Below, in pieces: positions 8,753 to 17,376 of a stretch of 64,000 bases of DNA. Made by a program: the position numbers and the translations under genes. Below the pieces are notes generated by a model. That model saw only the letters and a program-made list of their open reading frames with translations. It was not told the origin of the DNA and searched no databases. Position 1 is the stretch's first letter. The number at the start of each line of letters is the position of its first letter. The DNA is from Pedobacter cryoconitis (GTDB lineage: Bacteria > Bacteroidota > Bacteroidia > Sphingobacteriales > Sphingobacteriaceae), in contig NZ_JACHCC010000007.1 of the NCBI RefSeq assembly GCF_014207135.1, positions 332,882 to 396,881 of the forward strand, written 5' to 3'.

Positions 8753-10102
8753 TTAGACAGCTAAATTTTCTTCTATAATTACAGCAGTTGATTGCGCAAT
8801 CAGATTTCTGCCAATGCTGTTGTAGTAATAACCCAGATCAATCATTTTTTGGAGATCATATAAGTTGCGACCGTCAAATATTACTTTGTTACTCAGGATT
8901 TCTTCCATTCTTTCAAAATCAGGGTTCCTGAATACTGACCATTCTGTAGCGATGAGTAATGCATCTGCATTCTTTAAAGCATCATATTGATCTTCAGCAT
9001 AGCTGATTTTGTCACCTAACAGCGCTTTTACATTTTTCCTTCCTTCAGGATCGAAGGCAGTGACCGTTGCGCCATTTTTGAGCAAATGGTCTATGATATG
9101 CAAGGCTGGTGCTTCACGGATATCATCAGTCTCTGGTTTAAAGGCCATTCCCCAGAGGGCAAAGTGTTTTCCGCTGATATCGTTTTTATAATATTTCAGT
9201 ACTTTATCAACCAGTACAGTTTTCTGCCTCTCATTTGCACTCATGACTGCTTTAAGGATTTTGAAATCATATTGGTTCTCCTCTGCAGATTTAGATAAGG
9301 CCTGGACGTCTTTTGGAAAACAACTGCCTCCATAACCTAAACCAGGAAAAAGGAAACGTTTGCCTATGCGGCCATCAGAACCTATTCCCCGGCGTACATC
9401 ATCGACGTCCGATCCAACCAGCTCACACAGATTGGCGATTTCATTCATAAAGGTAATTTTAGTAGCCAGGAAAGAATTGGCGGCATACTTGGTCAGTTCA
9501 GATGATTTTTCATCCATAAATAAGATTGGGTTTCCCTGACGGACATAAGGACCGTATAACTCGGTCATTAACTTCCGGGCACGTTCACTTCTGGTGCCGA
9601 TAACTACCCGGTCTGGTTTCATGAAATCGTCTACTGCAACACCTTCTCTCAGGAACTCGGGGTTTGAGATTACGTCTACCTGAACTGAGGTATTGGCGGT
9701 GAATACGGACTGTACCTGAGCTGCGGTACCTACCGGAACTGTAGATTTATTGATGATTACCTTATACTCGGTAACCAGTTGGGCAATATCCTTTGCAGCA
9801 CCTAAGATATAGGAAAGATCTGCAGCTCCGTCTCCGTTTGGTGGTGTAGGCAGTGCCATAAAAATTAGCTGTGACTCTTTAATAGCCAGGGCAAGATCTG
9901 TAGTGAAGGTTAATCTCTTTTGTACAATGTTTCTCAGGAATAATGTATCCAGTCCGGGTTCGTAGATCGGAATAATCCCGTTCTGCATCATTTCGACCTT
10001 TGCTTTATCAATATCTACACAGATCACATCGTTTCCTGTTTCAGCCAGACATGTGCCTGTGACCAAGCCTACATATCCTGTTCCTATTACTGCAATTTTC
10101 AT
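8753..10102 (-). CDS. ugd: UDP-glucose 6-dehydrogenase, copy 1
   Basis: Oxidises UDP-glucose to UDP-glucuronate with two NAD+. The 449-residue protein has the Rossmann signature AVIGTGYVGLVTGTCLAETG, the STVPVGT and NPEFLREG motifs, and the catalytic Cys261 in GYGGSCFPKD. The C-terminal UDP-binding domain contains GMAFKPETDDIREAP. It is closely related to the second copy at 35609-36919, with long identical stretches, but carries a C-terminal extension of about 13 residues. It heads the minus-strand ugd-manC-wzi group and is divergent from the initiating transferase gene across a 313-base region. Confidence 0.93.
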   Translation of the reverse strand: MKIAVIGTGYVGLVTGTCLAETGNDVICVDIDKAKVEMMQNGIIPIYEPGLDTLFLRNIVQKRLTFTTDLALAIKESQLIFMALPTPPNGDGAADLSYILGAAKDIAQLVTEYKVIINKSTVPVGTAAQVQSVFTANTSVQVDVISNPEFLREGVAVDDFMKPDRVVIGTRSERARKLMTELYGPYVRQGNPILFMDEKSSELTKYAANSFLATKITFMNEIANLCELVGSDVDDVRRGIGSDGRIGKRFLFPGLGYGGSCFPKDVQALSKSAEENQYDFKILKAVMSANERQKTVLVDKVLKYYKNDISGKHFALWGMAFKPETDDIREAPALHIIDHLLKNGATVTAFDPEGRKNVKALLGDKISYAEDQYDALKNADALLIATEWSVFRNPDFERMEEILSNKVIFDGRNLYDLQKMIDLGYYYNSIGRNLIAQSTAVIIEENLAV

Positions 10103-10415
10103 GAGTATAATTTGTTTTTAATGGTGATGAAGCTATCATGTGCTATCTGAACTGGTTCATTTGCTGCGCATGATGGGTTCATAAATAAATTCCCCTTTTG
10201 TATTTTTTTTATTGTAAACCTACTTATCATTTTGTGGAATGACACTTTATACAGGGTGTTAATTTTATTGTTTTTGTTAAAATACCTAATTGTGGGGAGA
10301 TTTTTATTCTGTATTCGAACTAGTTTTGGTAATTGTTAAGAGGTTTGCCGAACTGTAGCGGATGTTTTCATAGATTTTTCTTTGAGAGTTATTTTTGTCT
10401 ACAAAAGGTTAAAAA
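10103..10415. promoter_or_regulatory. Divergent intergenic region between ugd and the initiating sugar transferase
   Basis: A 313-base AT-rich stretch separates two operons that point outward, so promoters for both should lie here. On the plus strand the TATTTTTG at 10390-10397 fits the Bacteroidota -7 consensus TANNTTTG, with only a weak T-rich match at the -33 position. No good consensus was seen for the minus strand. No ORF or RNA gene is evident. Confidence 0.5.
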
Positions 10416-11846
10416 ATGCAACTTGACAGCCCAAATTATTTATCTATTTTTCATATGCAGACCCGTTATTTGTACTTGCTCAAATACATTTTGCCCATTA
10501 CGGACATCGTAATGCTCAATCTTGTCTATGTTGTAGCCTATTATCTTACAGAGTATTTAGGTAAATCAGTTTCGTACGAATTATGGCGGCATTATATGGT
10601 CGTATGTAATTTAACGTGGATGTTTAACTCTGCAATTTTTGGTCTGTATTCAGATTATGGCTCAATCAGGCTGGAAAAGATTTACAGAGGTACCTGGCGA
10701 AGTGTCGCGCTCCATGCTATTACTTTTGCCTTATATCTTCTCTTCTCGAGGGATATCGAATTTTCGAGGACTTTTCTGGTTGTGTTTTATGCTTTACTGG
10801 TTGTCGCCTTTGTCTTAAACCGTTTTGCAGGTTCTGTCTTTCAGTTCCTGCTGGTCCATAAATTAAATGTGAATAAAAAGGTAGCATTAATTGGAGTTAA
10901 TCCAACCGGACGCCGGCTGGCTCATTATTTTGATAGTCAGTATGATATAGATTTTTACGGTTACCTGGATGATGGCAGTATGATTTACGGTGATGAAAAA
11001 GGGGAGCTTCCGGCGAAATTTATCTCCAAAATGGAAGAAGCGGCCTTGAGTGGGGTTAAGGATGTATATGTTTCTTTGGAACCTCACAGAATGTCAGAAG
11101 TTAATCTGTTCCTGGAAGAAGCTGATAAGCACTGTCTGCGGGTGAAATTCATCCCGGATATTGCCGGGGCATTGAGTGCTCCTTATACGATTAGTTACGT
11201 AGGGGGAGAGTTTCCTGTAATCTCTTTAAGAAAAGAACCATTGGAAAGTATTGGTAATCGGTTTAAGAAACGGGCTTTTGATATTCTGTTCAGTTTGGCC
11301 GTTATTGTCTTTCTGATGAGCTGGTTGTATCCATTGATCGCTATACTGATTAAGTCACAAAGCAAAGGGCCTGTTTTATTCAGGCAGCTTAGAAGTGGGC
11401 GTAATGACGAGCCCTTCTGGTGTTATAAATTCAGAAGTATGAAGATGAATAACGACAGTGATAAAAAGCAGGCGACTAAAGACGATGACAGGATTACGAC
11501 TATCGGAAAATTTCTTCGCAAATCCAGTCTTGATGAATTGCCGCAGTTTTTCAATGTTTTGATGGGGGATATGAGTGTAGTTGGTCCCAGACCACATATG
11601 TTGAGGCATACAGAAGAGTATAAGGCAATTATCAGCCAGTTTATGGTTCGTCATTTTTTGAAGCCGGGGATTACAGGCTGGGCACAGGTGAATGGCTTGA
11701 GGGGAGAAACCAAAGAAGATAGTGCTATGCAGAAAAGAGTACAGCATGATATCTGGTATCTGGAAAACTGGACAGCCATGCTGGAAGTGAAGATAATCTT
11801 CATGACAGTTATTAATATGCTCAAAGGTGAAGAAAATGCTTATTAA
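10416..11846 (+). CDS. Undecaprenyl-phosphate sugar-1-phosphate transferase (WcaJ/WbaP type)
   Basis: Starts repeat-unit assembly by moving a hexose-1-phosphate (often glucose) from its UDP form to undecaprenyl phosphate. The 476-residue protein has about four N-terminal membrane helices, a CoA_binding_3-like Rossmann domain around residues 150-230 (KVALIGVNPTGRRLAHYF), one more helix near 290-310 (FSLAVIVFLMSWLYPLIAIL), and the catalytic Bac_transf domain with FWCYKFRSMK, RKSSLDELPQFFNVL and DMSVVGPRPH. The Asp-Glu of SLDELPQ is the catalytic pair in this family. The ATG at 10455 is an alternative start that leaves a more usual leader after the -7 box at 10390. It is followed 21 bases later by rfbB. 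Confidence 0.92.
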   Translation: MQLDSPNYLSIFHMQTRYLYLLKYILPITDIVMLNLVYVVAYYLTEYLGKSVSYELWRHYMVVCNLTWMFNSAIFGLYSDYGSIRLEKIYRGTWRSVALHAITFALYLLFSRDIEFSRTFLVVFYALLVVAFVLNRFAGSVFQFLLVHKLNVNKKVALIGVNPTGRRLAHYFDSQYDIDFYGYLDDGSMIYGDEKGELPAKFISKMEEAALSGVKDVYVSLEPHRMSEVNLFLEEADKHCLRVKFIPDIAGALSAPYTISYVGGEFPVISLRKEPLESIGNRFKKRAFDILFSLAVIVFLMSWLYPLIAILIKSQSKGPVLFRQLRSGRNDEPFWCYKFRSMKMNNDSDKKQATKDDDRITTIGKFLRKSSLDELPQFFNVLMGDMSVVGPRPHMLRHTEEYKAIISQFMVRHFLKPGITGWAQVNGLRGETKEDSAMQKRVQHDIWYLENWTAMLEVKIIFMTVINMLKGEENAY

Positions 11847-11867
11847 CAGCTTAAATTATAATCAATA

Positions 11868-12926
11868 ATGAAGAAGATCTTAATTACCGGCGGAGCTGGT
11901 TTTATTGGCTCGCATGTAGTCAGAAGGTTTATTAAAAACTATCCTGATTACGAAATTATTAACCTGGATAAATTGACTTACGCAGGTAACCTGCTTAATC
12001 TTACTGATGTTTCGGGCTCGCGGAATTATAAATTTATTAAAGGGGATATTACGGATGTTGAATTTATCAACGAGCTGTTTCAGCTTGAAAAACCAGATGC
12101 TGTGATTCATCTCGCTGCCGAGTCTCATGTAGATCGCTCAATCAGCAATCCTATGGAATTTGTAATGACAAACGTAATAGGGACAGTAAGTTTATTGAAT
12201 GCGGCAAAAGAATGCTGGAAAGGAAATTACGCAAATCACCGTTTTTATCATGTCAGTACTGATGAAGTATATGGAACGCTGGGTGAAACGGGGTTGTTTA
12301 CGGAGGCAACAGCTTACGACCCTCATAGTCCTTACTCAGCTTCGAAGGCAAGTTCAGATCATTTTGTCCGGGCTTATCATGATACTTATGGTCTTGATGT
12401 AGTCATTTCAAACTGTTCCAATAATTATGGATCTTGTCATTTTCCTGAGAAACTAATTCCACTGGCAATCAATAATATCAGGAATAACCAGCCGGTACCT
12501 GTATATGGTAAAGGAGAAAATGTCCGGGACTGGCTTTGGGTAGAAGATCATGCCAGTGCTATAGATACTATTTTTCATCAGGCAGTTTCTGGTGAAACGT
12601 ATAATATAGGCGGACATAATGAATGGAAGAATATCGATCTGATCCGGTTATTATGCAATATTATGGATCAGAAATTAGGAAGATCTGCAGGTGAGTCAGC
12701 TGCGCTGATTACTTATGTAACTGACAGGGCCGGGCATGACCTCCGTTATGCGATTGATTCAACTAAACTGCAGAATGAGTTGGGCTGGACACCTTCTCTG
12801 CAATTTGAAGAAGGGTTGTCGAAAACTGTAGACTGGTATCTTGAAAATGAAGAGTGGCTTGAAAATGTGACCTCCGGGCATTATCAGGATTATTACAGGC
12901 AGCAATATGAATACAATGAACTGTAA
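11868..12926 (+). CDS. rfbB: dTDP-glucose 4,6-dehydratase, copy 1
   Basis: Second step of dTDP-L-rhamnose synthesis. It removes water from dTDP-glucose using bound NAD+. The 352-residue extended short-chain dehydrogenase has the GGAGFIGSHVVRRF nucleotide motif, the HLAAESHVDRS loop, the STDEVYG motif with the catalytic Thr-Asp-Glu, and the YSASKAS YxxxK pair. It overlaps rfbD by 20 bases. A very similar second copy is at 39573-40622. Confidence 0.93.
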   Translation: MKKILITGGAGFIGSHVVRRFIKNYPDYEIINLDKLTYAGNLLNLTDVSGSRNYKFIKGDITDVEFINELFQLEKPDAVIHLAAESHVDRSISNPMEFVMTNVIGTVSLLNAAKECWKGNYANHRFYHVSTDEVYGTLGETGLFTEATAYDPHSPYSASKASSDHFVRAYHDTYGLDVVISNCSNNYGSCHFPEKLIPLAINNIRNNQPVPVYGKGENVRDWLWVEDHASAIDTIFHQAVSGETYNIGGHNEWKNIDLIRLLCNIMDQKLGRSAGESAALITYVTDRAGHDLRYAIDSTKLQNELGWTPSLQFEEGLSKTVDWYLENEEWLENVTSGHYQDYYRQQYEYNEL

Positions 12927-13788
12927 AAACAAAATACTCGTATTTGGAGGTGTGGGACAGTTAGGGCAGTGTCTTAACCGTATCAGCAAAGAGCGGAACC
13001 TGAGCTCCATCCTGTTTCTCGATGAGGAAGAAGGGAATATTTTAGATCTGGATATTTTAGCTGATCTATTTCATAAAGAGTCTCCTGAATTTGTGATTAA
13101 TTGTGCTGCTTATACGGCGGTTGATAAGGCTGAGGATGAGGTTTTGCTTTGTGAAAAAATCAATAGTGAAGGAGCCGGAAACCTGGCCAGGTGCTGTGAC
13201 CAATTTGGTGCCACTCTGATCCATATCTCAACTGATTTTGTTTTTGAGGGTGATGTCCCGAGGCCTTTGAAGGAAGATGATATGGCCAGTCCGGTCAATG
13301 TGTATGGGAGGACTAAACTTGAAGGGGAGCAGGAAATTACGCAGTTATTAAAAACTTATTACATTCTGCGTACCAGCTGGCTTTATTCGGAGTATGCGAA
13401 TAATTTTGTGAAAACGATGATCAGGCTGGGAACGGAAAGAGATCAGTTGAATATCATTTCAGATCAGGTGGGTACTCCGACTTATGCTATAGATCTGGCA
13501 GCGGTAATACTTGATATTATCCAGTTGAATAACAAAGCGTATGGAATTTATCATTACAGTAATGAAGGTGTGACTTCCTGGTATGATTTTGCCAAAGGGG
13601 TTTTTGATATTTGTGGCACTGAAATAAAACTCCTGCCAATTTCAGGCGCTGATTATCCTACGAAAGCAAACAGGCCAGCCTTCTCGGTCATGGACAAGAC
13701 AAAAATTAAAACAACATTCGGCATTGAAATTCCTTATTGGAGAGATAGCCTGGTTAAATGTATTCAAGCAATAAATAAAGACAGATGA
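12907..13788 (+). CDS. rfbD: dTDP-4-dehydrorhamnose reductase
   Basis: Final step of dTDP-L-rhamnose formation, an NADPH-dependent reduction. The 293-residue protein contains VFGGVGQLGQCL (a GxxGxxG-type motif), NCAAYTAVDKAE, STDFVFEG, the YGRTKLEGE catalytic Tyr/Lys pair and the RTSWLYSEYANNFVKTM region typical of RmlD. It overlaps both neighbours: rfbB by 20 bases and rfbA by the ATGA tetramer. A start at the ATG at 12916 is also possible and would shorten the first overlap. Confidence 0.92.
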   Translation: MNTMNCKNKILVFGGVGQLGQCLNRISKERNLSSILFLDEEEGNILDLDILADLFHKESPEFVINCAAYTAVDKAEDEVLLCEKINSEGAGNLARCCDQFGATLIHISTDFVFEGDVPRPLKEDDMASPVNVYGRTKLEGEQEITQLLKTYYILRTSWLYSEYANNFVKTMIRLGTERDQLNIISDQVGTPTYAIDLAAVILDIIQLNNKAYGIYHYSNEGVTSWYDFAKGVFDICGTEIKLLPISGADYPTKANRPAFSVMDKTKIKTTFGIEIPYWRDSLVKCIQAINKDR

Positions 13789-14645
13789 AAGGAATTATAC
13801 TAGCAGGAGGTAGCGGTACACGTTTACATCCTTTGACCCTGGTAATGAGTAAACAGATGATGCCGGTCTATGATAAGCCGATGATTTATTACCCCTTGTC
13901 GACACTGATGCTTGCGGGCATTCATGAGATCCTGATTATCTCTACGCCTCATGATCTGCCTAATTTTGAAAAATTACTGGGAGATGGAAGTAAGCTTGGT
14001 TGTAAATTTTCTTATGCGGTTCAGACTGAACCTAATGGTCTTGCGCAAGCTTTTGTAATTGGTGCAGACTTTATAGGGGATGATAAAGTGGCTTTGATAC
14101 TGGGGGATAATATTTTTTATGGAGATGGTATGGCTAAGCTTCTTCAGGGAAGTTCTGATCCAGCCGGAGGAATTGTTTTCGCTTATCAGGTGTCCGATCC
14201 GGAACGTTATGGTGTGGTAGAATTTGATGGAGATCATCAAGCTGTCTCTATCGAAGAAAAGCCTGCTGTACCAAAATCAGATTATGCGGTGCCTGGTTTG
14301 TATTTCTATGACAACACTGTCGTGGAAATTGCCAGAAATATCCAGCCTTCTTCCAGAGGGGAGTATGAGATTACTGATGTTAATAAGGTGTATCTGGAGC
14401 AAGGTAAACTGAAAGTGGGGGTTTTGAGCAGGGGGACGGCGTGGTTAGATACGGGGACTTTTGCTTCGTTAATGCAGGCCGGACAATTTGTTCAGGTTAT
14501 CGAAGAGCGTCAGGGGCTGAAAGTTGGTTGTATTGAAGAAGTGGCTTACCGTATGAACTTTATTGATGGTGAACAACTTCGGGCGATTGCAGCTCCTTTG
14601 GTAAAAAGTGGTTATGGTGAATATCTTTTGAGGATGGTTAAATAA
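13785..14645 (+). CDS. rfbA: Glucose-1-phosphate thymidylyltransferase
   Basis: First step of dTDP-rhamnose synthesis: glucose-1-phosphate plus dTTP gives dTDP-glucose. The 286-residue enzyme has LAGGSGTRLHPLT at the N-terminus, KQMMPVYDKPMIYYPLS, GDNIFYG, the EEKPAVPKSDYAV region and the GTAWLDTGT motif. It overlaps rfbD by four bases. The usual fourth gene, rfbC (the 3,5-epimerase), is not found here or elsewhere in the window. No clear terminator follows; a long gene-poor stretch does. Confidence 0.94.
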   Translation: MKGIILAGGSGTRLHPLTLVMSKQMMPVYDKPMIYYPLSTLMLAGIHEILIISTPHDLPNFEKLLGDGSKLGCKFSYAVQTEPNGLAQAFVIGADFIGDDKVALILGDNIFYGDGMAKLLQGSSDPAGGIVFAYQVSDPERYGVVEFDGDHQAVSIEEKPAVPKSDYAVPGLYFYDNTVVEIARNIQPSSRGEYEITDVNKVYLEQGKLKVGVLSRGTAWLDTGTFASLMQAGQFVQVIEERQGLKVGCIEEVAYRMNFIDGEQLRAIAAPLVKSGYGEYLLRMVK

Positions 14646-15187
14646 ATAAAATAACCATTAGCGATCATGATAGTGTATTTTTGTGTTTATATTATTAATA
14701 ATTTTAATTCTAATGAATTGATGAGTTCTTTTGAATTTTTAAAGACTGGAACCGGGGATGATCATGCACTTTGCGGCTAAAAGTAAGTGTTACTGTGTGT
14801 TAAATGTCCTGTTTTGATAGCTGTTTATCCCGTTTTTTGGTTGAGATACGTTATTTGTTTGTAGAATGATGAGAATAACCAGATTGAAATACAAAAACGA
14901 TTTAGAATCAAGTTTTTTAGTAAAAATCCCTAATTATAGGGATGGTATTTCTGTTTAATTGGATTCATTTTTGTTGTTATTAAATGATTTTTATGAAGTT
15001 TTAAAGCAATAACACTTTATTTCCTTTAAATATGCTGTTTTTTAATCAAAATTTCTTTGAAATTAATCTTGTGTCTGGTGGTTTATTTAATTTCCGGTGA
15101 TGATCCATTGTCTTTACCGGCTCAACTACATTCTGCTGACTGCCCAGCTGGAATCAGGCCAACGTATAAATATTTTTAATCTTAAAA

Positions 15188-15350
15188 CCCAAACCTCCCA
15201 TGTCAAAACTATTATTTACACTTGTTACACTGCCCAATGAAGTAACAGGTTCCCGCAATGATTGCCTAACTCAGATTCCGGATTCATTAATGACTACTCG
15301 CAGTCAGTGAATTTACAGGCCCAAACAATTTTTTCTAATCCCAAACCTCC
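15188..15350 (+). repeat. Two copies of an 11-base direct repeat
   Basis: CCCAAACCTCC occurs exactly at 15188-15198 and 15340-15350, each shortly before a short ATG frame (15200 and 15366). A partial copy, CCCAAAC, lies in between. It may be a binding site or a repeated leader segment; the function is unknown. Confidence 0.4.
15200..15310 (+). CDS. Possible 36-residue peptide, unknown
   Basis: A short frame beginning MSKLLFTLVTLPNEV and ending TTRSQ, starting one base after a copy of the CCCAAACCTCC repeat. It has no recognisable domain, and a frame of this length can arise by chance. It is listed because it lies in an otherwise empty 800-base region next to a repeated motif. Real translation is doubtful. 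Confidence 0.2.
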   Translation: MSKLLFTLVTLPNEVTGSRNDCLTQIPDSLMTTRSQ

Positions 15351-15452
15351 TTTATCTATTTAAAGATGAAGAAACAAAAAAAGACGTTTTCAAAAATTTG
15401 CTATTACACACTGGCAAATACTTTTTAATTTTTAATCTGCTTAATTAACCTT

Positions 15453-16229
15453 ATGGAATCCAATAACAACGTCATGAAAGCTACCTGGGATAGGTACAGT
15501 GATTTTTACACGCGTTCAAATATAGCCTTGCCTAAAGTAAATTTAGATCAGTTTTTACCCTCGTTCATTTGCCCCGGACAGTTTTACTATTACGTAGTAG
15601 GTTTTTACGACCGACAGATCAAATATATGGATCCCAGTGTGGTAGAAATTCTTGGGCTTGAACCAGAGTCAGCTACTGCCGAGAAGATCCTTGACCGTAT
15701 CCATCCTGATGATATTAACTATGTGACTCAGACTGAATCAGCAAGCCTCAAATTTATGTTTGATAAAGTGGGAAGAGATAGTGTCCGCAGTTACTATAAA
15801 ACCACCTATTGTCTCAGACTGAAAGTTGCCGATGGCGGTTACGAACTGTTCCACAATCAATCTATTTTGCTTTCTAATGATGATACCGGACGTATTACAC
15901 AGGTACTTCACATTCATACAAATGTTAGTCATATTACCACTGTGAATAACTATATGCCATCTTTGGTTGGGATTAAGGGCGAAAAGAAGGTGTGGCCGAT
16001 TAATATCAACCGGGAATCTGAGAACCATGCATTGAACTTACAATTCAGTAAAAGAGAGACTGAGATTATTAAATTGATTGCTCTTGGTTATAAAAGTGAA
16101 GAGATTGCTGATTCCTTGTTTATTTCTGTTCATACGGTTCATACCCATCGTAAAAATATTACCCGGAAGTCGGGTGTGAAAACCAGTTCGGAATTAATCA
16201 GTTTATGTGTGAAAGATGGATTGATTTAA
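15453..16229 (+). CDS. PAS-domain LuxR-type transcriptional regulator
   Basis: The 258-residue protein has a PAS-like sensor domain at about residues 40-150 (YYVVGFYDRQIKYMDPSVVEILG, then RIHPDDINYV). A C-terminal GerE/LuxR helix-turn-helix follows at about 195-255 (FSKRETEIIKLIALGYKSEEIADSLFIS, then VHTHRKNITRKSG). It has no receiver domain, so it probably senses a small ligand or redox state directly through PAS and binds DNA. An alternative ATG lies at 15474. It stands alone between the polysaccharide locus and adk, so it could control nearby surface polysaccharide genes; that is inference. Confidence 0.85.
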   Translation: MESNNNVMKATWDRYSDFYTRSNIALPKVNLDQFLPSFICPGQFYYYVVGFYDRQIKYMDPSVVEILGLEPESATAEKILDRIHPDDINYVTQTESASLKFMFDKVGRDSVRSYYKTTYCLRLKVADGGYELFHNQSILLSNDDTGRITQVLHIHTNVSHITTVNNYMPSLVGIKGEKKVWPININRESENHALNLQFSKRETEIIKLIALGYKSEEIADSLFISVHTVHTHRKNITRKSGVKTSSELISLCVKDGLI

Positions 16230-16252
16230 TCAGACCTGTCAATGAATTCCAG

Positions 16253-16287
16253 GTAACAATGCCAGATTTATTTTCTGTCATTGTTAC
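16253..16287 (+). terminator. Hairpin after the PAS-LuxR gene
   Basis: GTAACAATG and CATTGTTAC form a perfect 9-base stem, extended inward by CAGA/TCTG after a 1-1 mismatch. It starts 24 bases after the stop codon. No U-tract follows, so it may be a 3'-end stabilising hairpin rather than a full intrinsic terminator. Confidence 0.45.
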
Positions 16288-16397
16288 TATCGTAAAAATG
16301 CCGGAATCTCAGTAAACAAGGCGAAATATGGCTACTGCCGGAAGCAGGATCCCGGGGAGTATTTTGAAAAAAAATCAGTATAGTAAATTAATAATTA

Positions 16398-16405
16398 TAT
16401 ATTTG
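16398..16405 (+). promoter_or_regulatory. Bacteroidota -7 box for the small RNA candidate
   Basis: TATATTTG matches TANNTTTG exactly and is followed by CAGCC, a common context in this phylum. The -33 TTTG is not at the usual spacing; the nearest lies 31 bases upstream. Confidence 0.5.
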
Positions 16406-16410
16406 CAGCC

Positions 16411-16553
16411 TTGAAAAGATTTGAAGTTGAAGGTAATCACAGAGAGCCGATTTCTTAGATAACTGAAGCTGGATTCTTTGAAAGAAAACGGTCAATTGGT
16501 ACAAAAGGCTCGTCTTTTTGGCTAAGGCTGATTTATAAAATTAGGCCTTTTTT
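16411..16553 (+). ncRNA. Candidate structured small RNA, possibly 6S-like
   Basis: About 140 bases lie between an exact -7 promoter box and an intrinsic terminator, with no ORF. Complementary segments suggest one long hairpin with bulges: AAAAGA (16414-16419) with TCTTTT (16513-16518), GAGCC (16444-16448) with GGCTC (16507-16511), and CCGATTTCTT (16447-16456) with AAGAAAACGG (16482-16491, one A-A mismatch). The second and third helices compete for two bases. An extended rod with an asymmetric internal loop resembles 6S RNA, but this is a structural resemblance only; a covariance-model search would decide. Confidence 0.4.
16524..16553 (+). terminator. Intrinsic terminator of the small RNA candidate
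   Basis: AAGGC-TGATTT pairs with AAATTA-GGCCTT (one bulged base, one G-T pair) around an ATA loop and is followed by a run of T residues to 16553. Confidence 0.65.
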
Positions 16554-16675
16554 GTTTACTCAGTATGTTTACTGAAGAAATGGTTAAAGTTTATAATAAT
16601 TTAAATTGGCAGATATAAATAAATTGTTTTCAGTGGTTAAATCTCTCTTTACAGAAGCTAAATATAATCAACTGG

Positions 16676-16708
16676 AAAAGCCTTGCTGCCTATTGCGGAA
16701 AGGCTTTT
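16676..16708 (+). terminator. Hairpin in the adk leader
   Basis: AAAAGCCTT (16676-16684) and AAGGCTTTT (16700-16708) form a 9-base stem with short T tracts, 21 bases before the adk start. It could end a transcript coming from upstream or act as a leader structure for adk. Confidence 0.4.
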
Positions 16709-16729
16709 AAAATTTTAAAGACAACCCAA

Positions 16730-17299
16730 ATGCTAAATTTTGTTCTCTTTGGCCCACCGGGTGCAGGCAAAGGCACCCAATCACAGAAATTAATTGATCG
16801 TTATCAATTGATACATATTTCTACAGGTGATCTTTTCAGAGCACATATCAGTAATCAGACTCCACTGGGGCAACAGGTAAGTGCACTTATTGCAGATGGA
16901 CAACTTGTTCCTGATGGAATTACGATTGCTATGCTTGAAGAAGAAGTAGACAGAAATCCAGACGCAAAAGGATTTATTTTTGACGGTTTTCCAAGAACAG
17001 TTGCTCAGGCAGCAGCACTGGATGAGTTTCTGGAAAGTAAAGGAAGTTCTATTGCAGGAGTTATCGCATTGGATGTAGATCAGGGAGAACTGACTAAAAG
17101 AATTGCGGAACGTCAGAAACAGACTAATAGGGTTGATGATCACGCAGATAAGTTACAAAAGCGTATTGATGAGTATTTCAGCAAAACTATTCATGTTTTG
17201 CCTTATTATGAAGCACAGCATAAACTTAGCAAAGTAAACGGCATTGGTAAGATCGATGATATCTTTGCAGAGTTATGTGAAGTGGTTGATAAATATTAA
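16730..17299 (+). CDS. adk: Adenylate kinase
   Basis: Interconverts ATP plus AMP with two ADP. The 189-residue cytoplasmic protein starts with the P-loop FGPPGAGKGTQS. It contains STGDLFRAHI, the signature FDGFPRTVAQA, and RVDDHADKLQKRI in the core. The short length shows it lacks the extended zinc-type LID insertion found in many bacterial forms. A strong terminator follows within 20 bases of the stop, so adk is separated from obgE. Confidence 0.95.
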   Translation: MLNFVLFGPPGAGKGTQSQKLIDRYQLIHISTGDLFRAHISNQTPLGQQVSALIADGQLVPDGITIAMLEEEVDRNPDAKGFIFDGFPRTVAQAAALDEFLESKGSSIAGVIALDVDQGELTKRIAERQKQTNRVDDHADKLQKRIDEYFSKTIHVLPYYEAQHKLSKVNGIGKIDDIFAELCEVVDKY

Positions 17300-17314
17300 T
17301 TAAAGTATAATAAT

Positions 17315-17352
17315 AAATAGCGGGACGGATGTATGTTCTTCCCGCTATTTTT
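17315..17352 (+). terminator. Intrinsic terminator between adk and obgE
   Basis: AAATAGCGGG and CCCGCTATTT form a 10-base perfect stem with a 16-base loop, followed directly by a T run. It starts about 15 bases after the adk stop. Confidence 0.85.
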
Positions 17353-17376
17353 GTTGGTAAGAAAAAATAAAAGGTT

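Larger units (their letters stand above)
14646..15452. other. Gene-poor 807-base region
   Basis: No ORF of normal length and no recognisable RNA gene. It holds a TATTTTTG box at 14676-14683 without a matching -33 element, two exact copies of CCCAAACCTCC (15188-15198 and 15340-15350), and two very short frames described separately. Its length separates the rhamnose operon from the regulator at 15453. Confidence 0.5.
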
